From contig NZ_JAJSEC010000008.1 in the NCBI RefSeq assembly GCF_021272185.1, positions 151,727 to 215,726 on the forward strand: a stretch of DNA of 64,000 bases, written 5' to 3'. The notes beneath the pieces are model-generated. The model did no database searches. It was not told the origin of the DNA and worked only from the letters and a program-made list of their open reading frames with translations. The number at the start of each line of letters is the position of its first letter. Positions within the stretch are counted from its first letter, which is position 1. The stretch is from Roseivivax sp. GX 12232 (GTDB lineage Bacteria; Pseudomonadota; Alphaproteobacteria; Rhodobacterales; Rhodobacteraceae). Position numbers and translations under genes: made by a program. Below are positions 26,648 to 35,360 of this stretch, one piece after another.

Positions 26648-28101
26648 TCCGCCGGCATGGCGCGGAACTCGCCCTGTTCGCGGGTCATCAGGCTGACCGC
26701 GACGATCGCCGCGAAGGCCGCGAGGAAGCCGGGGATGATCTCGTAGATGCCGGTCGCCGCCGCGAGGCCCGTCCAGATCCAGAGCATCACCACGCCTGCG
26801 CCGGTCACGAGCCCCGCGACCGCGCCCGCGCCGGTCATCCGCCGCCAGGTCAGCGAGAGGATCACCAAGGGACCGAAGGCCGCGCCGAAGCCCGCCCAGG
26901 CGTTGGCGACAAGGCCCAGCACCTGGCTCTCGGGATCCGCCGCGATCAGCGCCGCGACGATGCCGACGGCGGCCACGGCAACCCGGCCCACGGTCACGAT
27001 CTCGCCTTCGCTGGCCTCCTTGCGCAGGAAGAGCCGGTAGAAGTCCTCGGCCAGCGAGGAGGAGGAGACCAGGAGCTGGCTCGAGACCGTCGACATGATC
27101 GCCGCCAGGAGCGCGGCGAAGAGGAAGCCCGTCACCAGCGGGTGGAACAGCATCTCGGCGAGCACGATGAAGATCGTCTCGGAATCCTCGACCGCGATCT
27201 CGTTGCGCTCGATATAGGCGCGCCCGAGGATGCCGACGCCCACCGCGCCGATCAGCGAGAGCCCCATCCAGGTCATCGCGATGTTGCGGGCGGTCGAGAC
27301 CGCGGCCACCGATTTCACCGCCATGAAGCGCACGATGATATGCGGCTGGCCGAAGTAGCCGAGCCCCCAAGTCACCGCCGAGAGGAAGCCGATAAAGGTC
27401 AGCCCGCCGGTCAGCGACAGGAAGTTCGGATCGACCTCGGAGAGCGTCGCCGCCGCCTGGTCGGTGCCGCCGCCGTCACCGGCATACAGCACCACGAGCG
27501 GCATGATCACCAGCGCCAGCATCATGATGCAGCCCTGCACGAAGTCGGTCAGGCTCACCGCGAGGAAGCCGCCGACCACGGTGTAGACCAGCACGATCCC
27601 CAGCGTCAGCCAGACGCCGGTGAGATAGCCGCCGTCGAAGGCGCTCTGGAAAAGCTTGCCGCCGGCCACCAGGCCCGAGGCGGTGTAGACGGCGAAGAAG
27701 ATCACGATGATCACCGCCGAGACGAGCCGGAGCGCCGTCGCCTGGGTCGGGAAGCGGTTGGCCAGGAAGGACGGGATGGTCAGCGCGTTGTCGTAGCGCT
27801 CGGTCTGCTCGCGCAGGCGCGGGGCGACGACGATCCAGTTGATCAGCGCGCCGACAAAAAGGCCGATGCCGATCCAGGCCTCGATGAGGCCGGTGGCGTA
27901 AAGTGCGCCGGGCAGGCCCAGGAGGAGCCAGCCGCTCATGTCGGAGGCGCCGGCCGACAGGGCCGCGACCGCGGGCGGCAGGTTGCGCCCGCCCAGAAGG
28001 TATTGTTCGGAATTGGAGGTGGACTTGCGATAGGCATAAAAGCCGATGCCCAGCATCAGCGCGAAATACGCGATGAGGCTGATCCAGACGCCGATTTGCA
28101 T
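26644..28101 (-). CDS. putP: Sodium/proline symporter PutP family
   Basis: A 485-residue inner-membrane Na+/solute symporter (SSF family) with about 13 helices. Features are GGRNLPPAVAALSAGASDMSGW, the Na+-site helix GLPGALYATGLIEAWIGIG, SVSLTDFVQGCIMM and STVSSQLLVSSSSLAEDF with serines of the Na2 site. Length fits PutP (~480-500). GAAAGGGA precedes the ATG at 28101. Proline is the likeliest substrate. It is divergent from the LysR gene, and the 235 bp between them contain the imperfect palindrome CCCGC-N12-GCGGG at about 28196. Confidence 0.93.
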   Translation of the reverse strand: MQIGVWISLIAYFALMLGIGFYAYRKSTSNSEQYLLGGRNLPPAVAALSAGASDMSGWLLLGLPGALYATGLIEAWIGIGLFVGALINWIVVAPRLREQTERYDNALTIPSFLANRFPTQATALRLVSAVIIVIFFAVYTASGLVAGGKLFQSAFDGGYLTGVWLTLGIVLVYTVVGGFLAVSLTDFVQGCIMMLALVIMPLVVLYAGDGGGTDQAAATLSEVDPNFLSLTGGLTFIGFLSAVTWGLGYFGQPHIIVRFMAVKSVAAVSTARNIAMTWMGLSLIGAVGVGILGRAYIERNEIAVEDSETIFIVLAEMLFHPLVTGFLFAALLAAIMSTVSSQLLVSSSSLAEDFYRLFLRKEASEGEIVTVGRVAVAAVGIVAALIAADPESQVLGLVANAWAGFGAAFGPLVILSLTWRRMTGAGAVAGLVTGAGVVMLWIWTGLAAATGIYEIIPGFLAAFAAIVAVSLMTREQGEFRAMPAE

Positions 28102-28336
28102 GAAATATCCCTTTCTTCGCTCCGTGCCTTGGGGACAGGGCGTCCCGGGGCCACAGGTAATCCGCGGACGCTAGCAGACATGGCCCGGGGGTAAACCCGC
28201 AGGCCGCTTGTGGCGGGCTTTGGCGTTGAAAAGACGGGGGAAACGGGGGCGGCCGGGGTGTCGCCCCGGGGGAGCGTCCCGCCGCCACGGCTTGCGCATC
28301 CCGCCGCTTCGGCGAAAGCTGCGCGCGGGAGGAGCC

Positions 28337-29275
28337 ATGAACTTACGACAGTTGGAATATTTCATCGCCATCGCCGAGGAGGGCTCGGTCTCGGCCGCCT
28401 CGCAGAAGCTGAACGTCGCGCAGCCCTCGCTGTCCCAGCAGATCAAGAAGCTCGAGGACAGCCTCGGCGTGCAGCTTCTCGAACGCTCCTCGCGGGGGGT
28501 GACGCTGACCGAGGCCGGGCTTCTGGCGCTCGACCGGGCCGAGCTGATCCTGCAGACGGTGGAGCGCGCGCGCTCGGACATCCGGCAGATGGGCTCGGAC
28601 CCGGCGGGCGGGGTCAGCTTCGGGCTGCCCTCCTCGGTCTCCATGGTGCTCTCGGTGCCCTTGGCCGAGACCGTCCGCGCCGAGCTGCCGCTGGTGCGGC
28701 TGCGCGCGGTCGAGGCGATGTCGGGCTTCATCCAGACCTGGCTCGCCGACCAGGAGGTCGACCTGGGCATGCTCTACGACGTCTCGGGCGTGCGGCACCT
28801 GACCTATCGCGCCATCGTCTCGGAAGAGCTGCACTTCTTCTCGGCGCCCGATGCCTGGCCTTTCCGCAGCCGCGCGGGCGCGCCGGTGCCGATGGCGGAT
28901 CTCGCCAAGGTCGACCTGGTGCTGCCCTCGAAGACCCATGGACTTCGGGCGCTGATCGACCGGGTGACCCGCGCGCATGGGGTGCACCTCGACGTGGTGA
29001 CCGAGATGGACGCGCTGAGCCAGATCAAGACGCTGGTCTCGCGCGGGTCGGGCTACACGGTGCTGGCACCGGCAGCGGCGCTCGACCGGGTGGAACGGGG
29101 CGAGCTCCTCATGGCGCCGATCGTCGATCCGGCGATCAGCCGCTCGGTCTACCTGGTGCACAACCCGGCCAAGCCGCAGACCCGCGCCGCCCAGGCGGTC
29201 GAGGAGGTCACCATGGAGGTGGTCCGCGACCTCGTGCGCCGCGGCATCTGGCGGGCGGAGCAGATCGACCCATAG
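28337..29275 (+). CDS. LysR family transcriptional regulator
   Basis: A 312-residue LysR-type regulator of the NAC/Cbl-like group. The HTH (NLRQLEYFIAIAEEGSVSAA; LNVAQPSLSQQIKKLEDSLG) occupies residues 1-60 and the two-lobed effector domain follows (FGLPSSVSMVLSVPLAETV). GGGAGGAG six bases before the ATG at 28337 decides the start. The gene lies 128 bp upstream of the aldehyde dehydrogenase gene on the same strand. A T-N11-A palindrome overlaps its stop codon and recurs in front of the CaiB gene, so both are probable targets. Confidence 0.93.
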   Translation: MNLRQLEYFIAIAEEGSVSAASQKLNVAQPSLSQQIKKLEDSLGVQLLERSSRGVTLTEAGLLALDRAELILQTVERARSDIRQMGSDPAGGVSFGLPSSVSMVLSVPLAETVRAELPLVRLRAVEAMSGFIQTWLADQEVDLGMLYDVSGVRHLTYRAIVSEELHFFSAPDAWPFRSRAGAPVPMADLAKVDLVLPSKTHGLRALIDRVTRAHGVHLDVVTEMDALSQIKTLVSRGSGYTVLAPAAALDRVERGELLMAPIVDPAISRSVYLVHNPAKPQTRAAQAVEEVTMEVVRDLVRRGIWRAEQIDP

Positions 29276-29292
29276 ACGAAACCTATGGGCGA
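29272..29292 (+). promoter_or_regulatory. Probable LysR-type operator (site A)
   Basis: ATAG-ACGAAAC-CTAT followed by GGGCGA. The arms form a perfect palindrome (extended CCCATAG/CTATGGG), and the spacing equals the LysR consensus T-N11-A. It overlaps the LysR stop codon and lies ~110 bp before the aldehyde dehydrogenase ATG. The same pattern, including GGGCGA, occurs at 36815-36835. Confidence 0.7.
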
Positions 29293-29403
29293 TAGCGACG
29301 AACCGTCTTTCCGCCCGTCCCGCCGCCTCCCTATCGTCGCGGCAACCGGCCCTGCCGGCGCTGTGCGCCGCGCGGGCCGCTCACGCGAGGGAGGAGAACG
29401 GCC

Positions 29404-30882
29404 ATGAACGTTCAGAACGACGCGCGGGGGGCCTCGGTCACGGCCGCCTCGGACGGTATATTCATCGACAATGGCTGGCGGGCCTCGGCCTCGGGCAAGA
29501 CCCTGGCGGTGCTGGCCCCGGCCACCGGCCGCGAGATCACCCGCATCGCCGATGGCACCGCCGCCGACATCGACCTGGCGGTCGAGGCGGCGCGCCGCGC
29601 CTTCGAGGGCGCCTGGGGCGGCCACAGCGCCACCGAGCGCGGCCGCATCCTGCAGCGGCTGGCCCAGATCATCACCGAGAACGAGGACGAGCTGACCGCG
29701 CTCGAGGCCACCGACACCGGCAAGCCGATGAGCCAGGCGCGCGGCGACGTGCGGGCCTGCGCGCGCTACTTCGAGTATTACGGCGCCGCCGCAGACAAGG
29801 TGCACGGCACGCAGATCCCCTTCATGCAGGGCTATCTCGCGGTGACCGAGCACCTGCCCTACGGCGTGACCGGGCATATCATCCCCTGGAACCTGCCGGC
29901 GCAGATGTTCGGGCGGACCATCGCGCCGGCGCTCGCCATGGGCAATGCCTGCGTGCTGAAGCCCGCCGAGGACGCCTGCCTCTCGCCGATCCGGCTTTGC
30001 GAGCTGGCCGCCGAGGCGGGGCTGCCGCCGGGCGCGCTGAACTGCGTGCCGGGCCGGGGCGAAAGCGCGGGCGCGGCGCTCTCGGGCCATCGCGGCATCG
30101 ACTACATCTCCTTCACCGGCTCCCCGCAGGTGGGCGAACTGGTGCAGATCGCGGCGGCCAAGAACCACATCGGCTGCACGCTGGAGCTGGGCGGCAAGAG
30201 CCCGCAGGTGATCTTCGAGGACGCCGACCTCGACGCGGCGATCCCGGTCATCGTCACCGCGATCACCGTCAACGCCGGGCAGACCTGCTCCGCCGGCAGC
30301 CGCGTGCTGGTGCAGGAAGGGCTGAAGGACGCGCTTCTGGAGCGCCTGGCCGCGGCCTTCTCGGAGGTGGTCGCCGGCCCGCCCGAGGCCGACTGCAAGC
30401 TCGGCCCGCTGGTCAACGCCACCCAGAAACGCCGGGTGGAGCGCTTCTTCTCGCAGGCCGAGGCCGACGGCATCCCGATCGTCGCCGAGGGCAAGATCGC
30501 GCCCGGCGCCGACCCCGAGGGTTATTTCGTCGTGCCCCGCGTCTACGGGCCGGTGCCGCATGACAACGTGCTGAGCCAGGAAGAGGTCTTCGGGCCGGTC
30601 CTGTCGGTGGTGACCTTCCGCGACGAGGCCGAGGCCATCGAGAAGGCCAATGACACCGACTACGGGCTGGTCGGCGCGGTCTGGTCCAAGGACGGCAGCC
30701 GCGCGATGCGCGTGGCGCGCCGGATCGTGGCGGGCCAGGTCTTCGTGAACGGCTACGGCGCCGGCGGCGGGATCGAGCTGCCCTTCGGCGGCATGAAGAA
30801 ATCCGGCCACGGGCGCGAGAAGGGCTTCGAGGCGCTCCTGGATTTCTCGACCACCCGGACGCTGGTGGTGAAACACGACTGA
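29404..30882 (+). CDS. NAD(P)+-dependent aldehyde dehydrogenase
   Basis: A 492-residue cytoplasmic enzyme that oxidises an aldehyde to the acid. It has the Rossmann-type NAD site (GVTGHIIPWNLPAQM; FTGSPQVGELV), the general base Glu in LELGGKSPQVIFED near 264 and the nucleophile Cys in NAGQTCSAGSRV near 298. The C-terminal GGIELPFGGMKKSGHGREKG is typical of betaine/aminobutyraldehyde-type members. GAGGGAGGAG supports the ATG at 29404. It is downstream of the LysR gene and ends in a clear intrinsic terminator. The exact aldehyde is unknown. Confidence 0.94.
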   Translation: MNVQNDARGASVTAASDGIFIDNGWRASASGKTLAVLAPATGREITRIADGTAADIDLAVEAARRAFEGAWGGHSATERGRILQRLAQIITENEDELTALEATDTGKPMSQARGDVRACARYFEYYGAAADKVHGTQIPFMQGYLAVTEHLPYGVTGHIIPWNLPAQMFGRTIAPALAMGNACVLKPAEDACLSPIRLCELAAEAGLPPGALNCVPGRGESAGAALSGHRGIDYISFTGSPQVGELVQIAAAKNHIGCTLELGGKSPQVIFEDADLDAAIPVIVTAITVNAGQTCSAGSRVLVQEGLKDALLERLAAAFSEVVAGPPEADCKLGPLVNATQKRRVERFFSQAEADGIPIVAEGKIAPGADPEGYFVVPRVYGPVPHDNVLSQEEVFGPVLSVVTFRDEAEAIEKANDTDYGLVGAVWSKDGSRAMRVARRIVAGQVFVNGYGAGGGIELPFGGMKKSGHGREKGFEALLDFSTTRTLVVKHD

Positions 30883-30907
30883 GGCTTTCGACCCTCTCCC
30901 TGAGCTG

Positions 30908-30938
30908 CGCGCCGGTCCCTCGGATCGGCGCGTTTTTT
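30908..30938 (+). terminator. Intrinsic terminator of the aldehyde dehydrogenase gene
   Basis: CGCGCCG pairs with CGGCGCG around an 11-base loop and is followed directly by TTTTTT, 26 bp after the stop codon. Confidence 0.88.
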
Positions 30939-31144
30939 GTGCCGGGAGGTAGGGCAAGCGGCGGGCTACGGAGCGGTGCGCGTTGAAGGTGAGGTCGGGA
31001 TTTCAGAAAGCGCCCCACCCCGTCTTTGACTTAATATCAGAGACTTGGCGGCACACCTTCATCCTGACTGCGCGGCACTGTCAGCGCCGCGCCCTTCCCC
31101 GCACAGCCCTCTCACGCCGCTCCCGCACACCCACCACACAACAA

Positions 31145-31170
31145 AAGGGCCGCCCCGCGGGACGGCCCTT
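31145..31170 (-). terminator. Intrinsic terminator of the SDR/liv transcription unit
   Basis: AAGGGCCG and CGGCCCTT form a perfect 8-bp stem; read leftwards it is followed by TTGTTGTGTGG. It lies 24 bp after the SDR stop codon. Confidence 0.75.
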
Positions 31171-31193
31171 CCGGCAGAATATGCAGCCAAGGC

Positions 31194-31943
31194 TCAGACG
31201 CAGCGACCGCCGTCGACCTCCATGACCGTGCCGGTCAGGAACTCCGCCTCGTCCGAGGCCAGGAAGGCCGCCGCATTGGCCACGTCGCGCGGCTCGGAGA
31301 GCCGGCCCATGGGCACGCTGGCGATGAACTTCGCGCGGTTCTCGGGCGTGTCGGGCAGCCCCATGAAGTTCTCCAGAAGCGCCGTCACGCCCATCACCGG
31401 GGCCAGCGCGCAGACCCGGATGTTGTCGGGCGCCAGCTCCACCGCGAGCGACTTGGTCATGATGTTGGCCGCACCTTTCGAGCTGTTGTACCAGGTCAGG
31501 CCCGGACGCGGGCGGATGCCGGCGGTCGAGGTCACGTTGATCATCACGCCGCCGTCGCCCTCGCGCCAGCGCGGCACGATCGACTTGGTCATGTGGAAGA
31601 TCGACATCACGTTGACGTCGTAGAGCTTCCGCATGGTGGCCTCGTCGGTCTCCATCAGCGGCGCGTTCTTGTTCGACCAGCCGGCGTTGTTCACGATGAC
31701 GTCGATCCGGCCGAATTCCTCGGTGACGCGGGCCACGGCGGCCTCCACGTCCTCGGCCTTGGAGACGTCGCAGGTCACCGCGATGGCGCCGTTGCCAATC
31801 TCGCCGGCAACGCGCTTGGCGCCCTCGGCGTTCATGTCGACGATGGCGATCTTGGCGCCCTCGGCCGCGAATTTCTGCGCGATGCCTTCCCCGAAGCCCG
31901 AGGCGGCCCCGGTCACGAGGCAGATTTTGTCCTTCAGTCGCAT
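31194..31943 (-). CDS. Short-chain dehydrogenase/reductase (SDR)
   Basis: A 249-residue classical SDR. It has TGAASGFGEGIA for NAD(P) binding near residue 12, NNAG, the active-site Ser in NVTSTAGIRP, and Tyr/Lys in WYNSSKGA. Asp after the second strand (AIVDMNAEG) favours NAD(H). The end DGGRCV is typical. AGGAGAGAGAC precedes the ATG at 31943. It is the last gene of the liv cluster, 12 bp after livF, and probably oxidises or reduces a hydroxy/keto form of the imported compound; the substrate is not known. Confidence 0.92.
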   Translation of the reverse strand: MRLKDKICLVTGAASGFGEGIAQKFAAEGAKIAIVDMNAEGAKRVAGEIGNGAIAVTCDVSKAEDVEAAVARVTEEFGRIDVIVNNAGWSNKNAPLMETDEATMRKLYDVNVMSIFHMTKSIVPRWREGDGGVMINVTSTAGIRPRPGLTWYNSSKGAANIMTKSLAVELAPDNIRVCALAPVMGVTALLENFMGLPDTPENRAKFIASVPMGRLSEPRDVANAAAFLASDEAEFLTGTVMEVDGGRCV

Positions 31944-31955
31944 GTCTCTCTCCTG

Positions 31956-32624
31956 TCAGGCGGCTTGGTGTTCGGCCTCCGCGATCTCGCCGCGCTCGAT
32001 GACGAGCGTGCGGCGCGCGAAGGATTTCAGAAGCGCGGGGTTCGACTCGGTCACGATCACCGTGACCTCGGGATCGACCTCGCGCAGGCGGCCCAGCGCC
32101 TCGCCGTAGCGCTGCGCCAGCGCCGGGGCGAGGCCCTGGAAGGGTTCGTCGAGCATCAGCAGCCGGGTGCCGAGCATCAGCGCCCGGCCGAGGGCCACCA
32201 TCTTGCCCTGCCCGCCCGAGACCGCGCCCGCCGGGCGGTCGGCCATCTCGCGCAGTTCGGGCAGGACCCGGTAGACCTTGTCGAGCCGCGCGGCCTGGGT
32301 GTCGGGGTCGAGCTTGGCGACCTCGCCCGGCAGGCGGATGTTTTCTTCCACGGTGAAGCCCGAAAACAGGCGGCGGTCCTCGGGGGCGTAGCCGATGCCG
32401 AGGCCGGGACGGCGCGAGGCGCGCATCCTGGTGATGTCCTCGCCGCCGATCAGGATCTGGCCTTTCACGTCGGTGAAGCCCATGACGCTGCGCAGCGTGG
32501 TGGTCTTGCCCGCGCCGTTGCGGCCGATCAGGGCCACGGTCTCGGAGGGGGCGATCTTCACGTTGAGCCCGCGCAGGATCGGGACATTGCCGATATGCAC
32601 GTCGGTATTGCGGAACTCGAGCAT
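31956..32624 (-). CDS. livF: Branched-chain amino-acid-type ABC transporter ATPase LivF
   Basis: A 222-residue cytoplasmic ATPase. Walker A GRNGAGKTT is near residue 34, followed by the LivF stretch RRPGLGIGYAPEDRRLFSGF, signature VSGGQGKMVALGRALM and Walker B LLMLDEPF. It is slightly shorter than E. coli LivF (237). The ATG shares one base with the livG stop (TGATG), with GGAGAGGAGG upstream. The transporter family also imports amides, urea and aromatic acids, so 'branched-chain amino acids' is only a label. Confidence 0.94.
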   Translation of the reverse strand: MLEFRNTDVHIGNVPILRGLNVKIAPSETVALIGRNGAGKTTTLRSVMGFTDVKGQILIGGEDITRMRASRRPGLGIGYAPEDRRLFSGFTVEENIRLPGEVAKLDPDTQAARLDKVYRVLPELREMADRPAGAVSGGQGKMVALGRALMLGTRLLMLDEPFQGLAPALAQRYGEALGRLREVDPEVTVIVTESNPALLKSFARRTLVIERGEIAEAEHQAA

Positions 32625-33376
32625 CAGGCGGCCTCCTCTCCGATCACGTCGCGGATCACGTCGGGGTGGGCCAGGATTTCCTCGGGGGTGCCGCGGAGCT
32701 GCACCTCGCCGGAGTTCCAGACCGCCACCTCGTCGGCGTAATTCTTCACGATGCCCATGTCGTGTTCGACGAAGACCGCGGTCACCGCGGCCTGCGACAG
32801 CGCGGCCACGAGGATCTCCATGATCTCGAATTTCTCCGAGCTGGCGACGCCCGAGGTGGGCTCGTCCATGAGCAGGAGCCGGGGTTTCAGCGCCAGCGCC
32901 ACGGCGATGTCGATCAGCTTGCGCTGCCCCTCGGAGAGCTCCACGACCGGACGGTCGGCCACATCGGCGCAGCCCACCAGGTCGAGCAGCTCCAGCATCT
33001 CGCGGCGCTCGGGCTGGGCACCCATCGACAGAAGCGGCGACTGCCGCCCCTCGCGGGCCGAGACGGCGATCATCAGGTTCTCCAGCGCCGTGTGCTCGGT
33101 GAAGAGCTGCGGGATCTGGAAGGCGCGGGCGACGCCCCGCCGGACGATCTTGCGCGGCGGCAGATGGGTGACCTCCTCGCCGCGGAAGAAGACCTGCCCC
33201 TTGGTCGGCTTGATCCAGCCGGTGCAGATGTTGAGGAAGGTGGTCTTGCCCGCGCCGTTCGGCCCGATGATCGCGAGGTTGCGGCCCTCGGCGATGGTCA
33301 GGTCGACATGGTCGGCGGCCACCACGCCCCCGAAGCGGATCTCGAGCCCGCGGGCTTCCAGAAGCGGCGTCGTCAT
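32624..33376 (-). CDS. livG: Branched-chain amino-acid-type ABC transporter ATPase LivG
   Basis: A 250-residue cytoplasmic ATPase partner of LivF. Walker A GPNGAGKTT is near residue 39, then PPRKIVRRGVARAFQIPQLF typical of LivG, signature LSEGQRKLIDIAVALAL and Walker B LLLMDEPTSG with FVEHDMGIV holding the switch His. GGAGG lies before the ATG, which overlaps the livM stop by four bases. Confidence 0.94.
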   Translation of the reverse strand: MTTPLLEARGLEIRFGGVVAADHVDLTIAEGRNLAIIGPNGAGKTTFLNICTGWIKPTKGQVFFRGEEVTHLPPRKIVRRGVARAFQIPQLFTEHTALENLMIAVSAREGRQSPLLSMGAQPERREMLELLDLVGCADVADRPVVELSEGQRKLIDIAVALALKPRLLLMDEPTSGVASSEKFEIMEILVAALSQAAVTAVFVEHDMGIVKNYADEVAVWNSGEVQLRGTPEEILAHPDVIRDVIGEEAA

Positions 33377-34377
33377 GTGCGGGCCTCCTTGGTTTGCACG
33401 GCGGCTTGCGCGGAGGTCTTCTCCTCGCGCGCGGCGGCGCGGCGCGGCGAGATGCGGTCCATCAGCGCGCCGTAGATGCCCATCAGGCCCGAGGGCGCGA
33501 AGAGGATGATCGCCAGCAGGAAGGCCCCGAGCACGAGCTGCCAGACATCGGCGGCGAAGGCCGCGGCGTAGATGCGGACCACCTCGTAGGCGATGGCGCC
33601 GGCGACCGCGCCGGGGATCGAACCGACCCCGCCCAGGACCGCGATGAAGACCATCTCGCCCGAGCGGATCCAGTAGGCATAGGCCGGGGTCACGATGCCC
33701 TGGGCGGTGGCGACCAGCACGCCGCCGAGCCCGCAGAGCACCGCCGAGAGGATGTAACCCTTTAGGAGCGTCGCCTGGGCCGAGATGCCGAGGTATTCCA
33801 GCCGCGTCTCGTTGGTCTTCACGGTCTGGAACAGCTGCCCCACCGGCGAGCCGAGCCAGCGCGTGGCGAACCAGCCGAGCCCCAGCGTCAGCGCCAGCGC
33901 CAGGTAGTAGAGCAGAAGCTCGAAGGGCGCGCGGTCGAGCGCCAGGCCCAGGACCTCGGGCCGGGCCAGCCGCAGGCCGTCGGCGCCGCCGGTCAGGTGG
34001 TAGAACTTCTCGAGCACCGACCAGAAGATCATCGAGAAGGCGAGGTTCAGCATCCCGAAGAAGATCCCCCGGTAGCGCACCACGAAGAGCCCCACGAGCA
34101 GCCCCGAGACCGCCGCGCCGGCGGCTCCCACGAAGAGCAGCAGGAACAGGTCGTCGAGGTTCGAGGCCGCCGCGAAGGCCGCGGCATAGGCGGCGATGCC
34201 GAAGAACAGCGCGTGGCCGAAGCTGACCTGGCCCGCGCGCAACAGGAGCGTGACGCCCATGACCGCGATGCCCTTGGCCAGGGCCAGGGTCATCAGCACC
34301 TGGAGCGAGGGCGCCAGCATCGGCACCAGCGCCAGGGCGAGGATCGCGAGCACGGGAATGAGGATGCGGATCTGCAT
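33373..34377 (-). CDS. livM: Branched-chain amino-acid-type ABC transporter permease LivM
   Basis: A 334-residue inner-membrane permease with about nine helices. The LivM hallmark GQVSFGHALFFGIAAYAAAF is near residues 49-68, and AVLGGVGSIPGAVAGAIAYE is the conserved coupling region that contacts the ATPases. The charged C-terminal tail (REEKTSAQAAVQTKEART) is cytoplasmic. GAAGGAGG precedes the ATG at 34377. It lies 11 bp after livH. Confidence 0.94.
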   Translation of the reverse strand: MQIRILIPVLAILALALVPMLAPSLQVLMTLALAKGIAVMGVTLLLRAGQVSFGHALFFGIAAYAAAFAAASNLDDLFLLLFVGAAGAAVSGLLVGLFVVRYRGIFFGMLNLAFSMIFWSVLEKFYHLTGGADGLRLARPEVLGLALDRAPFELLLYYLALALTLGLGWFATRWLGSPVGQLFQTVKTNETRLEYLGISAQATLLKGYILSAVLCGLGGVLVATAQGIVTPAYAYWIRSGEMVFIAVLGGVGSIPGAVAGAIAYEVVRIYAAAFAADVWQLVLGAFLLAIILFAPSGLMGIYGALMDRISPRRAAAREEKTSAQAAVQTKEART

Positions 34378-34388
34378 GGCGGCCTCCT

Positions 34389-35294
34389 TCAGATCTTGCG
34401 GGCCGCGGGCGTGCCGAAGAGCCCCTCGGGACGCACCAGCAGGACGGCGAGCATGATGAGATAGGGCACGAGCACCTGCAGCTCGGGCATGGCGTAGGTC
34501 GCGGCCGAGCGCCCGAGCCCGATCAGGAGCGCGGCAACCGCCGCCCCCTCGATCCGGCCCAGCCCGGCGGTGGCGACCACGGCGAAGCTCAGGACGATCA
34601 TCTCGGCGCCGATGCCCGGCAGGACGCTGGTGGTCGGCGAGGCGAGCGCGCCGCCGAGCCCGGCGAGCGCGGCGCCCAGGACGAAGGTCATCAGGTAGAC
34701 CCGATCGGCGTCGATGCCGATCGAGCGCGCGGCCTCGCGGTCCTCGGTCACGGCGGTGATCAGCTTGCCGGTCAGCGTGCGGCGCAGGAAGAGCCGCAGC
34801 CCGATCAGCGTCAGCAGCGCGACCACCGGCAGCAGGACCAGCTGGTAGCTGGTGTAATAGACCCCGAAGACCTGGATATTGCCCAGGAGCTGCAGCGCGG
34901 AGCTTTCGAAATAAGGCTGGTTGCCCCAGACCAGGCGCTGCACGTCCTCGAGGATCATGAAGACCGCGAAGGTCACGAGAAGCTGCAGCACCTCGGACTT
35001 GGCGTAGATCCGGCGCAGGAGCAGCCGCTCGATCGGCGCGCCCAGAAGCACCCCCACCAGCGCGGCGGCGATCAGCATCAGCGGGAAGGCCAGGATCGGC
35101 GAATAGCCCGCCGCGACCACGGCCCCGCCGATCGAGGCGGTCAGATAGGCGCCGATCGCGTAGAGCGAGCCATGCGCCACGTTGAGGATGCGCAGGACGC
35201 CGAAGATCAGCGTCAGTCCCACCGCGACCATGAAGACCAGCGCGGCATAGGAGACGCCGTCGAAGACGGCGAGAAGGATCAATGACAGGTTCAT
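34389..35294 (-). CDS. livH: Branched-chain amino-acid-type ABC transporter permease LivH
   Basis: A 301-residue inner-membrane permease. Features: VGLTLIFGVLRILNVAHGSL near residue 25 and the C-terminal AVVATAGLGRIEGAAVAALLIG with the coupling glycines. It forms the heterodimeric channel with LivM. The ribosome binding site before ATG 35294 is weak (TAGGCCC). It follows livK after a 66-bp gap holding a hairpin. Confidence 0.94.
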   Translation of the reverse strand: MNLSLILLAVFDGVSYAALVFMVAVGLTLIFGVLRILNVAHGSLYAIGAYLTASIGGAVVAAGYSPILAFPLMLIAAALVGVLLGAPIERLLLRRIYAKSEVLQLLVTFAVFMILEDVQRLVWGNQPYFESSALQLLGNIQVFGVYYTSYQLVLLPVVALLTLIGLRLFLRRTLTGKLITAVTEDREAARSIGIDADRVYLMTFVLGAALAGLGGALASPTTSVLPGIGAEMIVLSFAVVATAGLGRIEGAAVAALLIGLGRSAATYAMPELQVLVPYLIMLAVLLVRPEGLFGTPAARKI

Positions 35295-35323
35295 GTCGGG
35301 CCTAAGTCTGGGAACGTGAGAAG

Positions 35324-35351
35324 GCCCGGCCCCCGCAATGGGGGACCGGGC
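35324..35351 (-). promoter_or_regulatory. Hairpin between livK and livH
   Basis: GCCCGGCCCCC and GGGGGACCGGGC form an 11-bp stem with one bulge around GCAAT. No T-run follows in the reading direction. It probably sets a high ratio of binding protein to permease. Confidence 0.65.
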
Positions 35352-35360
35352 GGATGACGA

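Larger units (their letters stand above)
30883..31193. other. Intergenic region between convergent ALDH and SDR genes
   Basis: Contains the two intrinsic terminators listed separately (30908-30938 and 31145-31170). Nothing else was recognised between them; frames there are short and unlike proteins. Confidence 0.6.
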
